Shown: positions 57,832 to 64,000 of the stretch, piece by piece
Numbering within the stretch: the first letter of the stretch is position 1
Layout: every line of letters starts with the position of its first letter
From: Costus lasius
Taxonomy: Eukaryota > Streptophyta > Magnoliopsida > Zingiberales > Costaceae
Length of the DNA: 64,000 nt
Reading direction: 5' to 3'
Assembly: GCA_027563935.2 (NCBI GenBank)
Contig: CM050451.1
Span: 101,335,565-101,399,564 of the forward strand
Program-made: the position numbers and the translations under genes
The notes under the pieces: generated by a model
Database searches by the model: none
The model's input: the letters and a program-made list of their open reading frames with translations, nothing else
Told to the model about the DNA's origin: nothing

Positions 57832-59317
57832 AGGCGCACGTAATTTTGTCAAGTAGGACGGGTATTGTGTCTTCGGACTGGCCAAGTCTCTTGATCTGAC
57901 AAAATTGCCAGTCGAAAGGATCTCTGAAATCATCATGAAAAATGAATCGCAATTAACCAAAAGATTTGTGAGAAGAAGATGAGAAAAAGAGACTAGTTTT
58001 ATGAAAAAGTAAAATTTCAGATTTTATGTTTTTCATGAGCATGTAGAATTGCATGAGTAAATACCTTGATTGTGCATAATGTTGTGATCATGAGTCAAGC
58101 CCCTTTTGCATGCCTGTGATGTATCCTTGTGCGGCCTACGTGCCATCTTTTTCATTATCTTTGTAAAAATTAAGATGAAGATTAAGGGCTAGGCGCATCC
58201 TTCTTGGACCTTGATGCACGCATCTTGCTCGATGACGCAAGCATGCAAGGTGGCGCATGCAAGATGGTGCTTGGTTGCTTGGTGGCGCAAGAAAGCTTGG
58301 CCAAACCTCTTTTGGTTTGAGAGCTAGCTATCTTGGCCCCTTGCATAATGGCGCACTTTCCTTGGAGGAAGACCATGGCATTGGCCGAACCTATGGGGAA
58401 CTTTTAAAGTGTACCTCTAGGGTTTGAGATCTAAACCATGAGAGAAGGACCTTGGAGCCAACCTTGAAGTTCAAACTAGAGGTCGGCTAGGCTAGGTCTA
58501 GTTTTTGGGGCTTGAGTTCTAGGACAAGAGTTGAACCTCTTTCATGGCATGGGTTGGTTCAATATCTTGAATAGGATATGATCACATCATTCTTTACTGC
58601 TTTTATTATTATCTGCAGAATCATGCCTGTAATGTTCTATCGTTATGTTTTCACCATAGGATTGCATGCCTGTAATGATAGACATAAGATAAAACTGAGA
58701 TGATGAGACCTTAAACAAAAACCCTCAATTAAAATATCAAGTCTAGTAAGCCTTCTAACGCGTAGCCCTCACTAAGCTATCGATCAGTGGAGTTGTGAAT
58801 TGTTTCCCACCCTCGTGGGACACACCCACTTATCTTTAGAAAGTGCGTGGTGACAATGGTTTCCCCAGTCCAGTTTTAACCTGGGCGTGCCTTCGCAAGG
58901 AAACTCGGCCCTGGGCATAACGGTTAGGAATGTACTTGACTAGATTTTCATGAGTGCTAGGCACATGATGAAACTCTAGAGGCATCGTTGAGAGGTTAGG
59001 GTTTCATGCTGTATCCAGCCCTCGCTGGACATGAAATGCCTGGACTGTCTCAATAAGGGGAATTGCTTGGAGCAATCGGCCGGCGCGCCCACCTTAGGAA
59101 ACATGGGTCACTTTGTGCATCTCATCCCACCCTCGTGGGACGCGAAGCCCTGTGTGGAATGAGGATCTCATCTCACTAGGAAATCTTGGATTTCTCGATT
59201 GACTTTGTGGGTTGTCAAATCGATTAAAAATAGTGGGAGCCATGGTCATTTAAAACAAGTCCAGTTTAAATGACTCGAAGTAGTACTAATCTGCTGTTTC
59301 TTGGTTGTTGTAGAACA
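57832..59317 (+). other. Copia-B (plus) leader, 5' truncated, structured domain
   Basis: The first part is the reverse complement of 55330-55690, the same leader region in the opposite element. Hairpins lie at 58805-58820 (TCCCAC/GTGGGA, loop CCTC), 58827-58845 (CACTT/AAGTG), 59002-59036 (TTTCATG/CATGAAA around TCCAGC/GCTGGA), 59125-59140 (TCCCAC/GTGGGA), 59180-59194 (GAAATC/GATTTC) and 59195-59223. The stretch 58160-58600 has gene-like GC but no supported frame. The region ends with TTGTTGTAG before gag. Confidence 0.8.
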
Positions 59318-62300
59318 ATGGCTATGAACAATAGCAGTTGGTCACTGCGATCTACCCTACAAAGGGATAAGTTGGTTGGATCCAACTTACTGGATTGGTA
59401 TATGAACTTGAGAATCGTGCTCAAGCTCGAAAGGAAGCTTTGTGTCCTTGAGCGTCCTTTTTCCTGAGCCACTTCCATGCTCAGCCTCAGCGGCTGAGAG
59501 GGATGCTTATGATAAGCATCAGGTTGACACTTTGGAGGTTGCTAACCAACATGTCACCTGAATTTAGAGGGAGATATGAATCAAAGAGTGCCTCTGAGAT
59601 TATTTTTAATCTAAGGCAGCTCGTTGATGAATTGGTTGAGCTCAATCCTCCTAAAGTTGATATTCAGTGTGTTGAGCCGAAAGGCTTGACCAAGGAACTG
59701 AAATTAAAGATGGATATGATCAAGAATAATAGGTGCTATTAATGTGGAGGGCCACCTCACATGTTGAAGGACATGTTGCAACTTCAGAATGAGGAGAAGA
59801 AAGGCAAGGCCTTGTCTTCATGCTCAGGTATTTATGTTACCGAAGTCAACCCTTCTACTCCTATAACATGGGTATTGGATACCGCATGTGGAGCTCATAT
59901 TTGTACAAATATGCAAAGGCTCAAAAAGGGTAGATCGGTAAGGCCTAGAGAGATTGACCTACGGATAGGTAACAGGGCACAAGTTGCTGTTGTTGCTGTA
60001 GGAGTTTCTCTCCCTACCACCTGGACTTCAGTTAAAGCTAGACAATTGCTATTGTGTACCTTCCCTTACCAAAACATTGTATCCACTCCTTTCTTGGCAA
60101 AGAAAGGATTTAAGTTTGAAATAAAAGAGAACTTATGTTCTTTTTCTTTTGCAAACATGTTTTATGGGAAGGGTACTTTGTGCAATGGTCTACATGTCTT
60201 GGACATGGGTAGCTCTGTTTGTAACATAAATAATAAAAGGACCAAACTGAGTGGTTCAGTTGGTGCTTTCCTACGGCATTGCCGATTAGCCCATATAAAC
60301 AAGAATCGCGCTCGACAACTCCATGCAAATGGGTTGTTAGATTCGAGATCTTTGGAGGAACTTGATACATGTGAAACTTGTTTATCAGGGAAAATGACAA
60401 AGGCGCCCTTCACCAAGACTGGTGAGAGGGCAGGAGGTTTATTAGATCTCATACATACTGATATGTGTGGGCCTTTTAATAAACAAGTCAGAGGAGGGTA
60501 CAACTACTTCATCACGTTTACTGATGACTTCAGTAGATATGATTATGTCTATTTGATGAGACATAAGTCTGAATCCTTTGAGAAATTCAAGGAGTTCAAA
60601 CATGAAGTAGAGAACCAGCTTGGTAGAAATTCTTTGACTATCTGAGTAAGTGTGGGATCCTATCCCAACTCACTCCTCCTGGAGCACCTCAGAGGAATGG
60701 TGTGTCTAAAAGGAGAAATCGAACCTTGTTGGACATAGTTCGGTCTATGATGGGTCATGCAACTCTACCTCCCTCATTCTGAGGACATGCACTTGAGACA
60801 ACTTCTCTAATACTGAATAATGTTCCATCTAAGAGTGTCTCAAAGATTCCATACGAGGTATGGAGTGGGAGACGCCCTAATCTCACTTTTATCAAGATCT
60901 GGGGATGTGAGGCTTACGTCAAATGTCAGGATTCTAGCAAGCTAGAACCTAGATCTAATAAGTGTATGTTTGTGGGATACCCTAAGGAGACTAAGGGTTA
61001 CTACTTCTATGTTCCCACCGAGAACAAAGTTTTTGTTGCTCGGGGTGCTGTCTTTCTAGAGAAAGAATTTCTCATGAAAGAAGTTAGTGGGAGGAAGTTT
61101 GACTTGGACGAGGTCCAATTGCAACCACAAGACATCTAGATGGAACCTGAGCCACCTGCACCGGTTGCTAGGCAACCTGAGGCTCAGACACAGGCCCCAT
61201 ATAGGTCTGGGAGGATTCGTGGTGCACCTGAGAGGTATGGGTCGCTGCCGACCCAACACGACGGGATCTTCATCATTAAGGATGAACCCAGAACCTATGA
61301 TGAGGCGGTCAGTGGACCGGACTCCGAGAGATGGCTTGAGGCCATGAGATCCGAGATGGATTCCATGTCGGCTAACCAAGTCTGGGATTTGGTTGAGCTA
61401 CCTGATGGGATAAAACCCATAGGGTGTAAATAGGTCTTTAAGAGGAAGACAGACATGGATGGCAACATAGTTACCTATAAAGGTGGACTAGTGGCTAAAG
61501 GATTCAAATAAGTCTACAGGGTGGACTATGATGAAACCTTCTCGCCAGTTGGCATGATCAAATCCATTGGGATTCTGCTTGCTATAGCTGCATATCATGA
61601 TTATGAGATATGGCAGATGGATGTGAAGACAGCGTTCCTTAACCGGAAGCTGACTAAGGATGTGTATATGACACAACCTGATGGCTTCATCCATCCTGCA
61701 GATGCCAGTAAGGTCTGCAGGCTGAAGAAATCCATTTATGGATTAAAGCAAGCATCTCGAAGTTGGAATCTTCGGTTTGATGAAGCTGTGAAAGATTATG
61801 GCTTTATCAAAAGTGAAGATGATGCCTGTGTATACAGAAAATTCAGTGGGAGCTTGATGACTTTTCTGGTCTTGTATGTTGATGACATACTGCTCATCAG
61901 AAACGACATCCCTAGTCTTCAAGCTATGAAGACATGGTTAGGGAAGTGCTTCAGATGAAGGACTTAGGGGAGGCCGCCTATATCCTAGGCGTGAGGATCT
62001 ACTGAGATAGATCCAAGAGGCTTCTGGCCCTTAGTCAGAATACCTACATTGACAAGGTCCTGGAGAGGTTCAACTTGGAGCAATCCAAGAAGGGATACCT
62101 TCCAGTAAGACATGGCCTTACTCTCTAAAAGGCCAGTGTACCAACACAGAGGCTGAGAGAGATGACATGAGTCGAGTGCCCTATGCTTAGGTGGTGGGAT
62201 CGATCATGTATGCAATGTTGTGTACTAGACCAGTTGTTGCCGATACCAATCCAATCCTAGTTTACAGGACTGGGTGGCTGTAAAGAATATCCTTGAGTAT

Positions 62301-62835
62301 CCTGAAAAGGACTAAGGATTTGTTCTTGGTCTATGGGGGACAGGAAGAGCTCAGTATGCAGGGCTACACTGATGCATCATTCCAGTCTGACCCTGACGAC
62401 TTTAGATCGCAGGCCGGCTATGTGTTCAAGATAAATGGAGGCGCTGTATGCTGGAAGAGCTTCAAGCAATCCACCATAGCAGATTCTACAACCGAGGCTG
62501 AGTATGTGGCTGCTTCTGAGGCAGCCAAGGAAGCTGTTTGGATAAAGAAATTCTTATGTGATCTTCAGGTGGTCCCTAGTGCAATGGATCCCATTGAACT
62601 CTACTGTAACAACAATGGAACAATTGCACAAGCAAAGGAACCACGGTCTCATCAAAGATCCAAACACATACTCAAAAGATTTCACCTGATCAGAGAGATC
62701 ATAGACAGAGGTGATGTCAAGATTAGCAGAGTTGACACAGAGAACAATCTGGCAGACCCATTGACCAAGGCTTTGGTGCAGCAGAAGCATGATGGTCACG
62801 CTAGAGATATGGGGTTGAGATTTCTCAACTTCTAG
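59318..62835 (+). pseudogene. gag-pol: Copia-B gag-pol, heavily mutated
   Basis: It starts at ATG 59318. The gag frame shifts near 59460 (extra T in a T run), then has internal deletions before a damaged zinc knuckle near 59740. Open pieces follow: protease and integrase start (59761-60645, LDTACGAH), RT entry (61140-61433), RT core with YVDD (61521-61958) and RNase H (62293-62835, YTDASF and EAEYVAASEA). Stops include TGA 60780-60782 (TGG in sisters), TAG 61431-61433 (TGG in sisters) and TAA 61509-61511 (CAA in sisters). It is not functional, and is the oldest copia copy in the window by damage. Confidence 0.92.
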
Positions 62836-62856
62836 GTCTTAGTGCAAGTGGGAGAT

Positions 62857-63860
62857 TGTTGGTGTATATGCCATAGGACCTAGTTTTGGTCCACTTATGT
62901 ACTACTTGACAATGATATTTATATCATTCTGGCATTGTCGTTATCTATGTTTGTTTACATCTGCGCATATGTACTGACATGATAATGTCCCTAGAGACAG
63001 ATTGGATCTGTGCTCGAACTTTAGTCCCCAGTCAATGTACCTTAGTGGATATGGGACAGCTATGGTACTTGTGAGACTGGTATCTGGGCTGGTTATGCAC
63101 GTGGTGCTAACGCAGACACATGGGTATATCATTGGAGGATATACTGGAAAGACCCGCTGTGAGGCTATGACTTGGTGTCATGAGTTATCCTCACAAGTGA
63201 TAGGAGATGCATTGATCCCTTGACTTGAGGTCATTGATCATTCTGTATGGTTAGGGACTTGCTTTGATACAACCTAACACCTCACCGTAGTTGGGAGGTC
63301 ATAACGGTTGTCATTGAGCATGTCATGACCCATATGAGAAGGTCGAATGGACAGACATAGGATTTGCCCCTTCCTTAGGGAAGCTTGATATCCATGGAGC
63401 TCCTATATGGCTCTATGACTGGGAGTGTATGGCCATACCCAGGTGAGAACCTGTTCTAGTCATAGCCATGAGATTGGGTGAAAACAAGTGGTGACACACT
63501 TGTCCAATCGGATATCAGTTCGGCAAAGAGACTGTAATGCATCTGTACCTAGTTGCGATGATGGGGATGTCGATGTCGATATCCATTCCAATGACCTGGG
63601 TAGCAGCGATGCACTGCTAGGTGCCACTCACTGCTTGTGGTGACATTTGGTCGACACTGCCAGCGTTAGAGGAACCTATAGGGTCGCACACCTTGATACT
63701 TGAGTTCTCGTATTGATCGGGAAGCCTTATGATCGAGTTATTGGATAACTCGGATCTAATTGAGAGATTTCATCAGCGCCAATGGGCCTGATGTGATGGA
63801 AGAATATTATTGGAGCCAAACTTCATTTTTGGCAGGTTGACCCGTATTTGACCATGGTTG
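62857..63860 (+). repeat. Copia-B 3' LTR, interrupted
   Basis: Begins TGTTGGTGTATATGCC after the purine tract. It matches the reverse complement of the right half of 55876-57831 with many differences. It is cut at 63860 by a copia-A LTR, whose left target flank is GGTTG. Confidence 0.9.
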
Positions 63861-64000
63861 TGTTGGGGTATGCCCTTAAGGCTAATGTTTGAGGCCTTGG
63901 GATTGTATCAGTATCATGTAATAAACTCTTGTGTTTATAAAGGCATGGTTATTATTCAGGTTGTTACCTTGTCTGCTGTAATAAGTGTACTACTGAATAA
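63861..64000 (+). repeat. Copia-A LTR start, cut by the window end
   Basis: TGTTGGGGTATGCCC and the next ~125 bp match the start of element 3's first LTR (29255-29394) with no difference seen. It could be a solo LTR or the beginning of a full element. Confidence 0.93.

Larger units (their letters stand above)
57832..63860 (+). mobile_element. Copia-B element (plus), decayed, 5' end missing
   Basis: Starts abruptly inside its leader, next to the LTR of the minus-strand copia-B element. It continues through a decayed gag-pol, a purine tract (AGTGGGAGAT) and a 3' LTR from 62857, which is cut at 63860 by another copia-A LTR. The simplest reading is that the minus copia-B element inserted into this one's leader and the other side was later lost. 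Confidence 0.88.

Noticed and set aside
58160..58600. Host gene fragment captured in the copia-B leader
   Set aside because: No frame with a recognisable domain, no splice structure, and repeated TGGCGCA-type motifs that look like leader sequence.
54710..59317. A single large palindrome made by inverted duplication
   Set aside because: Arms differ in extent and age, and only one LTR with intact ends lies between them; nested insertion of one copia-B into another explains it better.

Overview
The window is a block of nested LTR retrotransposons from a plant nuclear genome, almost certainly an angiosperm. The evidence is Ty1/copia and Ty3/gypsy polyproteins with plant-type motifs, minus-strand primer sites matching initiator tRNA-Met (TGGTATCAGAGC), long LTRs, and no bacterial or organellar features. 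I found no host gene, tRNA, rRNA or CRISPR array. Essentially every base belongs to a retroelement or its debris.

Layout. (1) 1-19665: a chromodomain-bearing Ty3/gypsy element (+), with the 5' LTR cut by the window edge and the 3' LTR truncated. Its gag is split by a copia-A solo LTR (+; 3429-3809 and 12908-14232, TSD CCCTA). That solo LTR was itself hit by a full-length copia-A element on the minus strand (element 1, 3810-12902, TSD CATGT). (2) 19666-28782: copia-A element 2 (-), with near-identical LTRs but unmatched flanks. (3) 28783-29254 and 38809-39371: two pieces (gag, RT/RNase H) of a second, Reina-like gypsy element. Between them lies copia-A element 3 (+, 29255-38362), followed by a truncated second copy of its own leader (38363-38808). 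(4) 39372-41098: a copia-A LTR (-) with unmatched flanks, followed by an unclassified LTR-like stretch up to about 42241. (5) 42242-57831: a copia-B element (-) broken at its integrase. Its gag is split by a copia-A solo LTR (+; 43627-44291 and 53422-54428, TSD TTCTG), which carries a complete copia-A element (element 4, -, 44292-53416, TSD GCTTG). Element 4 has LTRs in which I saw no difference and an uninterrupted 1293-residue gag-pol. (6) 57832-63860: an older, decayed copia-B element (+) lacking its 5' end. (7) 63861-64000: the start of another copia-A LTR (+).

The autonomous elements encode the usual cycle: gag with a zinc knuckle, aspartic protease, integrase, reverse transcriptase and RNase H. 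The order is PR-INT-RT-RH in copia and PR-RT-RH-INT in gypsy. Only element 4 looks intact. The other copia-A copies and the gypsy carry a few nonsense codons, most of them CAG to TAG.

The most interesting signal is RNA structure. A hairpin with a GNRA tetraloop and covarying stem lies just downstream of a candidate TATA box in the copia-A LTRs. A series of hairpins in the roughly 1.8-kb leader keeps its order and pairing between families A and B although the stem sequences differ. Paired C4/G4 hairpins also sit at the U5 end beside the primer site. Together these suggest a conserved structured 5' leader, possibly for packaging, dimerisation, priming or translation. That role is inferred.
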